DNA of 10,421 bases. Origin: Actinomycetota bacterium. GTDB lineage: Bacteria; Actinomycetota; Thermoleophilia; Gaiellales; Gaiellaceae. The stretch is from NCBI GenBank assembly GCA_013812265.1, contig JACCTQ010000284.1, positions 1 through 10,421 on the forward strand, read 5' to 3'. Shown here piece by piece: positions 1 through 7,152 of this stretch. Made by a program: the position numbers and the translations under genes. Below the pieces are notes generated by a model. It searched no databases, was not told where the DNA came from, and saw only the letters and a list, made by a program, of their open reading frames with translations. Position 1 is the first letter of the stretch; every line of letters starts with the position of its first letter.

Positions 1-263
1 CCCGATTCGTCCTTCTCCGCGGGGATACCGAAGAGCAGCACCGCCGACACGCCGAGCGTGGCGCACTCATCGAGCTCACGGACGAGCTCGTCCACCGAGC
101 GCTGCGCGATCGCCGGCAGCCCCTCCAGTGGGCGGACGACCCGGTTGCCCGGACAGGCGAAGAGCGGCATCACGACGTCGTCGAGGTGAAGCCGGGTCTC
201 CCGGACGAGCGCTCGCAGCGAGTCCGTGCGCCGCAAGCGGCGCATTCGTGTGGCAGGGAACAT
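1..263 (-). CDS. hemB: Delta-aminolevulinic acid dehydratase (porphobilinogen synthase), N-terminal 87 residues; runs off the window
   Basis: HemB condenses two 5-aminolevulinate molecules into porphobilinogen in the cytoplasm, an early step of heme, siroheme and corrinoid synthesis. The visible part is the family's N-terminus: MFPATRMRRLRRTDSLRALV, then RET..L..DD.V.PLFACPGN, a PLEGLPAIAQRSVDELVREL stretch and LGVSAVLLFGIPAEKDES. This matches the usual 'PLFV..G....I.SMPG' and 'LFGIP..KD' blocks. The catalytic lysines and metal-site cysteines lie beyond the window edge, so activity and metal type cannot be judged. The start is the ATG at 263, two nucleotides after the stop of the ABC-2 permease gene, so it is probably the last visible gene of that operon and translated by coupling; no strong Shine-Dalgarno is seen. 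The family call is firm; only completeness is unknown. Confidence 0.92.
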   Translation of the reverse strand, partial: MFPATRMRRLRRTDSLRALVRETRLHLDDVVMPLFACPGNRVVRPLEGLPAIAQRSVDELVRELDECATLGVSAVLLFGIPAEKDES

Positions 264-265
264 GC

Positions 266-1594
266 TCACGCAGACAATCTACGCGCTCCAAAACGAGCCG
301 CGACCGCAAAGACGGTGCCGATCCCGAGGAGCCAGGCCGCCTCGCGAAGCAGAGCCGCCCACGGTGAGGAGTCGTAGAGCGCCGAGCCGAAGTACCGCAC
401 CGCATGCGCGAAGGGGAACGCATCGCTAGCAAGCCCGGCCTCCGGGACGACCTCGCGCGGCACGAGACCGAGGAAGACGACCGGCAGCGCGACGAGCAGC
501 GCCACGAGCGATGCAGTTCGGGCCTCTCGCGCCGCCACGCCGAGCAGCGCCCCGACAGCCCCGAGACTCGCTCCGGCGAGCACGATCCCCGCAGCGAGGA
601 CGGGTAAGCGACCCCACGGCTCGCCGCCCTCGACTTCCCCGAGCTCGATGATCGCGCCGAAGGCCACCGCGATCGCCAGGCCCAGAGCTGTCGCGACCGT
701 CGCCGCAAGCGCGATTTTCGCCAGCACGATCTGCCCCAGGGTCGCGAGCCCTCGCGTGAGCCGGCCGATCACGTTCTCGTCTCGTTCTGCCGCAATCGCG
801 CCCGCTGCGAGGAGCAGGGCCAGCAGGCTGATCGTGAGCGCCAGTGCATAAGCCTGGATCTGGGCCGAGAGCACCCAGGTCCGGCCTCCCTCCGACACCG
901 TGACGAGCTCGATCGGGTTGGCCGTTGCCCGCAGGGCATCGTCTGTCTGATCCAGCGCGAGACCGGCGATGCGGATGAACCGGCGCACGCGATCCACACG
1001 CTCGTCCGGGGGGAGGCCGGCGAGGAGTCGTTCCGTGCCGTCAAGCCCGAGCACCTCGAAGCGCCGACCGAGGAACGAGCCGTCGCCCCCCTTACGGATC
1101 AGCCGCACGTAATCGAGGTTCGCGTCGATATAGGCGCTCTGCAGCTGCCGATTGAGCGAGTAGACCAGCGCCTGAACCTGCTGCGTGACTCGGGTCGAGA
1201 GGCCTCCACGGGTCGTTCGGAGCTCGAGCCTGGGGCTGCGAGCCATACGGCGGAGATCCGACATGAACCCGACCGGAACAGTCAGCGAAGCGACGATCTT
1301 CCCGGTCCGAAGCTGCCGCTCCGCCTCGGCGCGGGGCAGGCGGACCAGCGTCACGTCTTCGCTGACGCGATCGATCGTCGCGGCGACGTCGAACCGCTCG
1401 CCGCCGACTACCACCACCGACGGCAGTCCTTCCTCGTCCACCAGAGCGACCCGAGGCTTGGCGCTCGCGTACCCGGCCACAAGGCCAACGAGCAGCGCGA
1501 TCGCAATCGGGTAGGCGACGAGGATGCCGAGCAGCACGGGCGATCGTCGTAGGAGACGCAGGTCCTTTTGCAGGAGGAGAGCGATCGTCCTCAC
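266..1594 (-). CDS. ABC-2 type transporter permease with a large extracytoplasmic domain
   Basis: Integral membrane subunit (442 aa) of an ABC exporter, presumably partnering the ATPase encoded immediately upstream. The N-terminus has a short basic cytoplasmic start and one membrane segment (about residues 18-42). A soluble, probably extracytoplasmic domain of about 200 residues follows (45-245), then a cluster of about five membrane segments between 246 and 435. The stretch AAERDENVIGRLTRGL (about 268-283) resembles the cytoplasmic 'E.E.GT...L' element of ABC-2 permeases. The architecture (TM, large domain, TMs) is that of the ABC2_membrane_3/YhgE-like group, not of the short CcmB heme-exporter permease. 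The start is GTG at 1594, whose GTGA overlaps the ATPase stop. The substrate cannot be read from sequence. The downstream hemB start only 2 nt away suggests co-expression, not necessarily a tetrapyrrole substrate. Confidence 0.85.
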   Translation of the reverse strand: MRTIALLLQKDLRLLRRSPVLLGILVAYPIAIALLVGLVAGYASAKPRVALVDEEGLPSVVVVGGERFDVAATIDRVSEDVTLVRLPRAEAERQLRTGKIVASLTVPVGFMSDLRRMARSPRLELRTTRGGLSTRVTQQVQALVYSLNRQLQSAYIDANLDYVRLIRKGGDGSFLGRRFEVLGLDGTERLLAGLPPDERVDRVRRFIRIAGLALDQTDDALRATANPIELVTVSEGGRTWVLSAQIQAYALALTISLLALLLAAGAIAAERDENVIGRLTRGLATLGQIVLAKIALAATVATALGLAIAVAFGAIIELGEVEGGEPWGRLPVLAAGIVLAGASLGAVGALLGVAAREARTASLVALLVALPVVFLGLVPREVVPEAGLASDAFPFAHAVRYFGSALYDSSPWAALLREAAWLLGIGTVFAVAARFGARRLSA

Positions 1595-2259
1595 GCGTGC
1601 AGCCGCTCGGCGTACTGCTGAAGGTAGTCGTCGGGCGCTCCTTCGAACACGACAGCGCCGCCGCGGAGAGCGAGCACGCGATCGGCGAACATGTCGAGCT
1701 CGTCGAGATTCTGGGTGGCGAAGACCAGCGCGCCCCCGGCTTCCTTGACGCGAGTGGCCAACTGCCAGAAGCGCCTCCGGCGCTCGGGGTCGAGCGAGGC
1801 CGTCGGCTCGTCGAGCAGCAGGACCTCCGGCTCTCCGATCATGGCAGCGGCGAGGTTCAGACGCTGGCGTGTTCCGGCCGAGAGATCGGCTGCCGCGACG
1901 CTGTCCAACGGCAACTCGAAGTCGGCGAGGAGCGCTGCCGCCGCCGACCGAGAAGCCCGCTCACCCTCCAGCCGCACGAAGAACTCGAGGTTCTCACGGG
2001 CGGATAGGCGACCGTAGAGGGCCGTGCGCTGCGGCGCCCAGCCGATCCGCAAGCCGGGCCGGGATTCCAAGCCGCCGCTCGTAGGCTCGGTGGCGCCGGC
2101 GAGCAGGGCGAGCAGGGTGGACTTTCCGGCACCGTTAGGGCCCACCAGCCCGAGCGTCTCGCCCTCGGAGATCACGAGGCTGGTCGGCAGGAGCGCGACG
2201 CGGGAGCCGTACCGGCGGGATACGGCATCCGCCCTGAGCAGCGGCCGCGTGCGGCTCAA
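1591..2259 (-). CDS. ABC transporter ATP-binding protein
   Basis: Cytoplasmic nucleotide-binding subunit (222 aa), predicted to power the ABC-2 permease encoded next. Visible motifs: Walker A GPNGAGKS (residues 40-47), Q-loop Gln at about 77 (WAPQRTALYG), signature LSAGTRQRL (126-134) in place of the classic LSGGQ, Walker B VLLLDEP (146-152), and D-loop ASLD. The switch position, normally His in '..ATHNLDE', is Gln here (ATQNLDEL, Q183). The sequence is otherwise intact and of usual single-domain length. The start is TTG at 2259, giving a TTGA overlap with the stop of the upstream AI-2E family gene; no nearby ATG exists in frame. It resembles CcmA/drug-exporter-type ATPases, but a specific substrate cannot be assigned. 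Confidence 0.9.
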   Translation of the reverse strand: MSRTRPLLRADAVSRRYGSRVALLPTSLVISEGETLGLVGPNGAGKSTLLALLAGATEPTSGGLESRPGLRIGWAPQRTALYGRLSARENLEFFVRLEGERASRSAAAALLADFELPLDSVAAADLSAGTRQRLNLAAAMIGEPEVLLLDEPTASLDPERRRRFWQLATRVKEAGGALVFATQNLDELDMFADRVLALRGGAVVFEGAPDDYLQQYAERLHA

Positions 2260-3581
2260 TTGCGCGCTGCGGCGGGCGGTTGCACTTGCGTCTCTTGCTC
2301 ATCGGGCGGGAGGGGCGGTGTTACCTGGGTCTCTTCCTCCTGGACGGACCGGGTCGCCCGCGTCTCTTCGTGCTCGCGCGCCAGGGGTCGCGGCACCGGC
2401 GCTTCGCGCACGACGGGCTCCGTCCGCACCTGCACCGGCGCGGTGACTCCATCCCGCCAGGACTCGAAGGTGAGCCGCTCGGAGAAGAACTCCCAACCGG
2501 CCCGGCCGGTCGCGAGCAGCGGCAGCGCGACGAGTGCGCCCGGGAGGCCGTAGATCTCGCCCCCCGACAGGAGCCCGAATATCACGAGCAGCGGGTGTAG
2601 CCGCAGCGCGCTTCCCATCACGTTGGGAACGACGATGTGGCCCTCGATCTGGTGAACGGCGAGAAAGAGCAGCGCTACCCAGATGGCCGAGACGGGGTCG
2701 ACGGCGAGCGCGTAGACGAGCGGCGGTATAGCGCCGAGCCACGGCCCCAGGTAGGGGATGAGCTCGGTGACACCGACCCACGACGCGAAGAGAATCGCGT
2801 AGGTGTCACCTCCCTCCAGCCACCCGAGGATGCCAAGGAGCCACAGCCCGAGACCCGCGCTCGTCCCGATGATGAGCGAGAGCAGCAGCTGGCCTTTCAC
2901 GTACCCGGCCAGAGAGCGCTCCATCCTGACGAGGAGCGGCGGCGAGCCGCGCGCGGGCGGAAACTTCCGGTCGATGGCGGCCGCAAGCCGGGACATGTCG
3001 AGGAGCATGTAGATGGAGATGACCACGATCAGAACGAGGCTGAACAGCAGCCTGAAGGTCGAGATGGCCGCGCCCTCGACGAAGTCGATCACGCGGGACG
3101 TGTACTTCTGGACGTCGCTCGTGGAGAGGTCCTCCACGAAGTCGTTGCTCCATTCCTCCACTTCGACGCGTTCCAGGTTGTGCGTGTCGAGCCATACCTG
3201 CAACCGCGCGAGATCGAGCTCGGCCCCCGTCTCGTTACGTTGTCCGCTTTCGACCGTAAAGTAGGCGTCGACCCGATCCGCGGCCGAGCGAGTCTGGTCG
3301 ACCACAACCGTTGCCAGAGCGACGATGCCTACGAGTATGACCGCTGCAAAGGTGAGGTAGACGATCGCGACTGCGAACCCGCGGGGAATCCAGATCCGCC
3401 CCAATGCGCGCACCACCGGGTTGAGCAGCAGAGCGATGAGTGCCGCCACGACGAAGACGAACACCACGTGACGAACGGCGCCCGCCACGACCCAGGCCAA
3501 AACGAGAAGCAATGGGAGGCCCACGAGCTGAATCCAGCGCGGGATCTCGATCCTGGTCGCCCCGCTGGGCATGGCAGCCAT
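2256..3581 (-). CDS. AI-2E family (PerM/YdiK-type) transporter with an acidic, Pro-rich C-terminal tail
   Basis: Polytopic membrane protein (441 aa from the chosen start) of the AI-2E/PerM family, whose members are linked to export of autoinducer-2 or to ion/proton antiport; the substrate is unknown here. Two hydrophobic hairpins lie at about 17-55 and 68-95, followed by a soluble insertion (about 96-172) and a block of about five segments (175-360). Family landmarks include YVKGQ (227-231), ELIPYLGPWLGAIPP (273-287) and HQIEGHIVVPNVMGSALRLHP (from 310). The last 70 residues are hydrophilic and carry two ETQV-x-PP repeats (417-423 and 430-436). ATG at 3581 (MAAMPSG) is preferred because homologous sequence begins near IEIPRWIQ; ATG 3572 or a GTG at 3671 (30 residues longer) also remain open in frame. 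No strong ribosome site is seen at any of them. First gene of the minus-strand operon. Confidence 0.88.
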   Translation of the reverse strand: MAAMPSGATRIEIPRWIQLVGLPLLLVLAWVVAGAVRHVVFVFVVAALIALLLNPVVRALGRIWIPRGFAVAIVYLTFAAVILVGIVALATVVVDQTRSAADRVDAYFTVESGQRNETGAELDLARLQVWLDTHNLERVEVEEWSNDFVEDLSTSDVQKYTSRVIDFVEGAAISTFRLLFSLVLIVVISIYMLLDMSRLAAAIDRKFPPARGSPPLLVRMERSLAGYVKGQLLLSLIIGTSAGLGLWLLGILGWLEGGDTYAILFASWVGVTELIPYLGPWLGAIPPLVYALAVDPVSAIWVALLFLAVHQIEGHIVVPNVMGSALRLHPLLVIFGLLSGGEIYGLPGALVALPLLATGRAGWEFFSERLTFESWRDGVTAPVQVRTEPVVREAPVPRPLAREHEETRATRSVQEEETQVTPPLPPDEQETQVQPPAAARN

Positions 3582-3833
3582 CGTACAGCGGCGGCCCGGG
3601 CCGTCTCTCTGCGACCGCCCTCCTGGGACTGGTCCTTCGAACAGGATGGAGCGCTCGCGCTCGACCGTCACGAAGTCCGGCCAGATTCGGTTTTGCCATC
3701 GGACTTTGCGCTGTTACAAGCAGATGGCGACGGCAGCAGCTTGAATCCGGGGAGTACCTACGGTAGCGTCCTGCCGATGCGGTCTTCCCGAGCCTCTGGG
3801 CGCGCCCTCCGCGCCCGGCAACACGAGGCGCGG
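3582..3833. other. Divergent intergenic region between the AI-2E transporter and the M23-like gene
   Basis: These 252 bp separate two divergently read transcription units. They contain the plus-strand promoter candidate at 3693-3720 and a 12-bp GC palindrome at 3592-3603 next to the transporter start. No convincing minus-strand -35/-10 pair was found. An upstream in-frame extension of the transporter (GTG 3671) and of the plus-strand gene (ATG 3777) both reach into this stretch, so some of it could be coding. Confidence 0.5.
3693..3720 (+). promoter_or_regulatory. Candidate sigma-70-like promoter for the M23-like/ymdB pair
   Basis: TTGCCA (3693-3698, five of six matches to TTGACA) is followed by a 16-nt spacer and TACAAG (3715-3720, four of six matches to TATAAT). 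A start near 3727 would leave a leader of about 107 nt to the ATG at 3834. This is pattern matching only; in a high-GC genome such matches can be chance. Confidence 0.4.
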
Positions 3834-4550
3834 ATGCGCAGTGCGAAACGAGCCGGCGGACTCGTCGTCCTGGCCGTCGTTTTGCTGCTCACGCTGTTCC
3901 TGACCGCCTTCGGTTCGGCCCCAGCGCCGATCGCGGTCACGCAGCCGGCCCTGGCGGAGCGCCTGCTGCCAGCAGGACCGCCGCGCCCCAGCGTCGTTGC
4001 CGCGCAGGGGGCACTGCGATTGCAGCTGCCGATACCCCAGGGGCGGATCACAGCCATTGCCTACCATCCGAGCGCCGGCGGGTCGCTCTCGCTCCACCCG
4101 GTCGGCACGCGCGCCAACCAGGGCTTGCTCTCCCGCCTCTGGCGTCGTGTCTTCGGCGGCGGCAACGGCGGGATTCGCTACTACCAGCTCGGAGGCGGGC
4201 GGGGCCCCGAGACGGGCGTTCTCAACGTCGGCGCAGCTCCCGGAACGGATGTCTACTCGCCCGTGGACGGAACGATCGTCGGCGTGACGGATTACGTCAT
4301 CAACGGGCGGCGCCACGGTGTGCGGCTGGACCTGCAACCCTCGAGCGCTCCCTCAGTGGTCGTCTCTCTCACACGGCTGCGGCTCGATCCCTCCTTGAGC
4401 GTCGGCTCGGCCGTAGTGGCCGGGACGTCGAGAGTCGGGACGGTGCTCGACCTGTCTCGCGTGGAACGCCAGGCGCTTGCCCGCTACACGCAGGACGCCG
4501 GGAACCACCTCGCGCTCGAGGTGTACCCGGCCGGAACGCTCACTCGATAA
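3834..4550 (+). CDS. Exported or membrane-anchored protein with a degenerate M23-peptidase-like domain
   Basis: Protein of 238 aa. Residues 1-6 are basic (MRSAKR) and 9-27 are strongly hydrophobic, so it is a secreted or N-anchored envelope protein. After a linker, residues about 128-232 look like the lysostaphin/M23 fold: APGTDVYSPVDGTIVGVTDY (135-154) corresponds to the 'G..VYAP.DG.V' strand pair, GSAVVAGTSRVGTV (191-204) to the 'G..V..G..iG..G' turn, and GNHLALEVYP (223-232) to the 'G.HLHFEV' end. The metal ligands are mostly missing: there is no H.G.D motif before the first block, and HLA replaces HxH. It is therefore probably a non-catalytic, binding or regulatory member. ATG 3834 is chosen because GAGG lies 5 nt upstream and a signal peptide follows at once; ATG 3777 is an in-frame alternative. 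Its stop is 4 nt before the ymdB-type start, so the two are co-transcribed. Confidence 0.72.
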   Translation: MRSAKRAGGLVVLAVVLLLTLFLTAFGSAPAPIAVTQPALAERLLPAGPPRPSVVAAQGALRLQLPIPQGRITAIAYHPSAGGSLSLHPVGTRANQGLLSRLWRRVFGGGNGGIRYYQLGGGRGPETGVLNVGAAPGTDVYSPVDGTIVGVTDYVINGRRHGVRLDLQPSSAPSVVVSLTRLRLDPSLSVGSAVVAGTSRVGTVLDLSRVERQALARYTQDAGNHLALEVYPAGTLTR

Positions 4551-4554
4551 CCGC

Positions 4555-5334
4555 ATGAAGATCCTGTTCATCGCCGACATCGTCGGCGCGCCCGGCCGAC
4601 GGGCCGTCGAGGAGCGGCTTCCGACTCTTCGGGACGAGCTCGAAGTCGACTTCTGCGTGGCGAACGGTGAGAACGCCGCGGACGGGGTCGGCCTGACTCC
4701 GAAGCTGGCGGAGAAGGTGCTCGGCGCGGGCGCCGACGTGATCACGCTCGGCAACCACGTCTGGCGGCGCGCAGAGCTCGCGCCCTACCTCGAGACCACG
4801 GCGCGCGTCATCCGGCCCGCGAATCTATCGGCCCATGCGCCGGGCACGGGGCTCGCGCTCGTGGAGGCGACCAACGGCACACCGGTGGCCGTCATCAATC
4901 TCATGGGCTCGCTCTTCCTCGAGGTCGCGGCAGGCCCCTTCGAGCTCGTCGACGACCTGGTCGAGCGTGCGAGGGCGCACGCAAACGTCGTGGTGGTCGA
5001 CTTCCACGCCGAGGCCACGAGCGAGAAGGTCGCCATCTCGCGCTGGCTCGACGGCCGGGTGACCGCCGTCCTCGGCACGCACACGCACGTGCAGACGAAC
5101 GACGCGCGCGTCCAGCCCGGAGGCACAGCGGCCATCACGGACGCCGGCATGACGGGGCCGCACGACTCGGTGATCGGAGTCGTGGGCGACCTTGCTATCC
5201 GCCGCATGCGCACGGGCATCCCGATCCGTTTCCAGACGGCGGAGGGCGACGTGCGTATCGAGGGCGCGCTCGTCGAAGCTGACGAGAGCGGACGTGCCGT
5301 TACGTGCGAGGCAATCCGCGTGTCGGTGCCGTAG
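4555..5334 (+). CDS. ymdB: YmdB-type metallophosphoesterase (TIGR00282 family; 2',3'-cyclic nucleotide phosphodiesterase)
   Basis: Cytoplasmic di-metal phosphoesterase of 259 aa, close to the family's usual length of about 260. In Bacillus subtilis YmdB hydrolyses 2',3'-cyclic nucleotides and affects biofilm and motility decisions; the same reaction is inferred here. All metal and catalytic positions are in place: D8 (FIADIVGAPGR), E39 and N40 (VANGENAADG), N67 and H68 (LGNHVW), H151 (DFHAEATSEK), and H176 and H178 (GTHTHVQTND). It starts 4 nt after the M23-like gene with no clear ribosome site of its own, so reinitiation is likely. In Firmicutes it often follows rny (RNase Y); here rny is not adjacent. 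The 3' end overlaps the convergent Nudix gene by 35 bp, leaving no room for an independent terminator. Confidence 0.9.
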   Translation: MKILFIADIVGAPGRRAVEERLPTLRDELEVDFCVANGENAADGVGLTPKLAEKVLGAGADVITLGNHVWRRAELAPYLETTARVIRPANLSAHAPGTGLALVEATNGTPVAVINLMGSLFLEVAAGPFELVDDLVERARAHANVVVVDFHAEATSEKVAISRWLDGRVTAVLGTHTHVQTNDARVQPGGTAAITDAGMTGPHDSVIGVVGDLAIRRMRTGIPIRFQTAEGDVRIEGALVEADESGRAVTCEAIRVSVP

Positions 5335-5924
5335 AGCCGATCACGCGCATCAGCAGATCCTCCGTGCCCGTTTCGGGGAGAAACAGGATCGCGTCATCCG
5401 GTAGCCGCGAACCGGGCACGAGCCGCACGCCGAGGTCCGGCAGCCGGCTTCGTTCGACGCCCTCCGAGAGCTTTGGCAGCACAGCGAGTGGCGTCCAGGC
5501 GAGGGCCGGAATGTCGACCGGCCGGGGCTCGCCCTCTGCGCGCGCGCGGTACACGATGAAGTGGACCTCGTGACCGCCGGGCAACCCGGGCTTGAAGGGC
5601 GCAGGCGATTCTCGGCGATGCACCCGGACGAGCCAGGGTGCGGGTGAATCGAAGGACTCCCTCGATCGAGCCGGGCCTGCGCTCGACGAAAGTCGTCTCG
5701 GCGTGGAGAAGCTCAACGCCGCAACCGAGTTCCTCGAGCGCCTCGCGATGCGCACAATCGGGCGGTGTCTCACCGGGCTCCTGTCCACCACCCGCACTCG
5801 CGCCCAGGGGGACCCGCCGCCCGTCCCAGGCATCTTCGTCCCCCGCTCCGAGCAGCACTTCCATCCTGCGCTCGATCAGGACGCCCGCGCAAAACGGCCG
5901 ATCACGTAGCTCGTTGACGTCCAT
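5300..5924 (-). pseudogene. Nudix hydrolase, split by a single-base frameshift (disrupted gene or sequencing error)
   Basis: Nudix enzymes cleave nucleoside diphosphates linked to another moiety. Reading from ATG 5924, the protein shows AGVLIERRMEVLLG, then WDGRRVPLG and a full Nudix box: G46 x5 E52 x7 R60 E61 A L E64 E65 L G67 C. This frame loses family-like sequence after ERRPGSIEG (about residue 89) and ends at 5394. The family-like C-terminus continues in the +1 frame: SFDSPAPWLVRVHRRE, GLPGGHEVHFIVYRAR, VDIPALAWTPLAVLPKL and ILFLPETGTEDLL, with its stop at 5300-5302. Dropping one base of the CCC run at 5659-5661 joins them as ..PGSIEESFDSPAPW.. and gives 207 aa, a sensible length. The start overlaps the end of the upstream glycosyltransferase gene by 23 bp; it is the last gene of that operon. 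The substrate is unknown. Confidence 0.8.
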
Positions 5925-7152
5925 CCCCGGCCGACCAGACTAGTGCGGCGAGGGTGGCGACGAGCACGAGGTCCCTTGCGAGCACGACCCAGGAGACCGT
6001 CTCGTCGAACGTGAGCGCGTAATCCCAGTAGCGGAACGGAAACCAGCTCTGCGTCAGCACGAGGGAGACGGCAAGCAGCCCGGACGCTGCGAATCCACGC
6101 CGGCCGGCCACGAGTGGGACGAGTGGGACGAGCCAGATGAGGAACTGCGGAGAGAGCACCTTCCCGAACGCGACGAACGCGACCACCGAGGCGGCTGCGA
6201 ACCGGATCAAGCGCTCGCGCGTCATGTCGCCCCTCGCGAACATGACCCAGACTCCGACCAGCACGAGGGCCTGGACGAGCGTCTGCAGGATGCCGACGAC
6301 GTCTCCCCGGGTGCCCGCCACGTTTTGCGACCCGTGGCTCGACTCCATGGTCACCGCCGCGCCGCCGAGGTGGTCCGCGGCGAGCAGCGCGGCAGCGCCG
6401 AGACTCTCGATCTGGAGCGGACGCGACAGCTGGCGGCCCAGGCTGGCGGCCACCCCGTCCGGCGCGAGCGCGAGGAACGGCACGAAGCACGCCGCCACCA
6501 CAGCCGCGAAGATGCCCGCACACGCGAGCGTCGCAGGCCGGCCGCGACGCCGCCACAGCCACACGCCGAGAAGCGGCACGAGCACACCTGGATAGATCTT
6601 GGCCGCCACGGCTACGCCGAGCACCGCGGCTCCCGTGCGATCCCGCCCGGCGACGAAGGCAGCGAGAGCGGCCGCCGTCAGGGCGGCCGGCCAGAGGTCG
6701 AAGCGGGACAGAACCACGGAGCCCACGGCCAGCGGAGCGAGCGCAGCGAAGCCGAGCGCGAGCGCGAGCCGCCGCGAGCCGGCGCCGAGCGACCAGAGCG
6801 TCCAGCCCATAAGCGCCAGCGCAGCGGCCCCGCACGCCGCCATCAAGCCCTCGAAGATGCTCCGGTAGCGCTCGAACGTCGGCGGCTGCTCACCCGGAAG
6901 GGAAGGCAGCACGAACACCGGCAAGGCGCCCGGCGGATACTCCGGGCGGAAGTCGCGGTAGGGCACCAGACCTTCTGCCATCCAGTCGCCGTACTTCTTG
7001 TAGACCGGCGTGTCGACCACCTGGTCGCGGGTGTAGATGCCGTGGTGAAGCACGATCCAGCTCACGAAGAAGCCGGCGACCGCAACGACCGTCGCCAGCG
7101 CGGCGGCCGGTGGATCAGCCCGCCGGAACCAGCTCGCGGATCTCGTGCTCAT
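5902..7152 (-). CDS. GT87-like (DUF2029) polytopic glycosyltransferase
   Basis: Integral membrane protein of 416 aa with about ten hydrophobic segments, resembling the GT-C fold polyprenyl-phosphate-sugar-dependent mannosyltransferases of actinobacterial envelopes. After TM1 (about 18-36) comes a periplasmic loop with the family hallmarks: D43 and D47, then KYGDWMAEGLVPYRDF (53-68) and EYPPGALPVF (71-80). Asp/Glu residues of this loop are the likely catalytic and metal region. Further landmarks are SRFDLWPA (149-156), VAAKIYPGVLVPL (182-194) and, near the C-terminus, SPQFLIWLVPLVPL. ATG 7152 (MSTRSASWF) is chosen; it overlaps the end of the upstream gene by 38 bp. An in-frame extension to 7218 would add 22 Arg/Ser-rich residues unlike the family. 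The sugar donor and acceptor are not known. Confidence 0.8.
   Translation of the reverse strand: MSTRSASWFRRADPPAAALATVVAVAGFFVSWIVLHHGIYTRDQVVDTPVYKKYGDWMAEGLVPYRDFRPEYPPGALPVFVLPSLPGEQPPTFERYRSIFEGLMAACGAAALALMGWTLWSLGAGSRRLALALGFAALAPLAVGSVVLSRFDLWPAALTAAALAAFVAGRDRTGAAVLGVAVAAKIYPGVLVPLLGVWLWRRRGRPATLACAGIFAAVVAACFVPFLALAPDGVAASLGRQLSRPLQIESLGAAALLAADHLGGAAVTMESSHGSQNVAGTRGDVVGILQTLVQALVLVGVWVMFARGDMTRERLIRFAAASVVAFVAFGKVLSPQFLIWLVPLVPLVAGRRGFAASGLLAVSLVLTQSWFPFRYWDYALTFDETVSWVVLARDLVLVATLAALVWSAGDGRQRAT

Noticed and set aside
266..2259. CcmAB-type heme exporter next to hemB.
   Set aside because: The permease has a large extracytoplasmic domain and is twice the length of CcmB; no CcmC, CcmD or CcmE is nearby.
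3592..3603. 12-bp palindrome cggcccgggccg upstream of the transporter start as an operator.
   Set aside because: Pure G/C palindromes of this length are easily produced by chance at this base composition, and there is no promoter beside it.
2637..3776. Long plus-strand open frame running antisense through the AI-2E transporter and joining the M23-like gene.
   Set aside because: Its composition is the charged, Arg/Asp/Glu-rich type expected from the antisense of a high-GC gene, with no recognisable domain. Only the portion from 3834 has a signal peptide and fold-like sequence.
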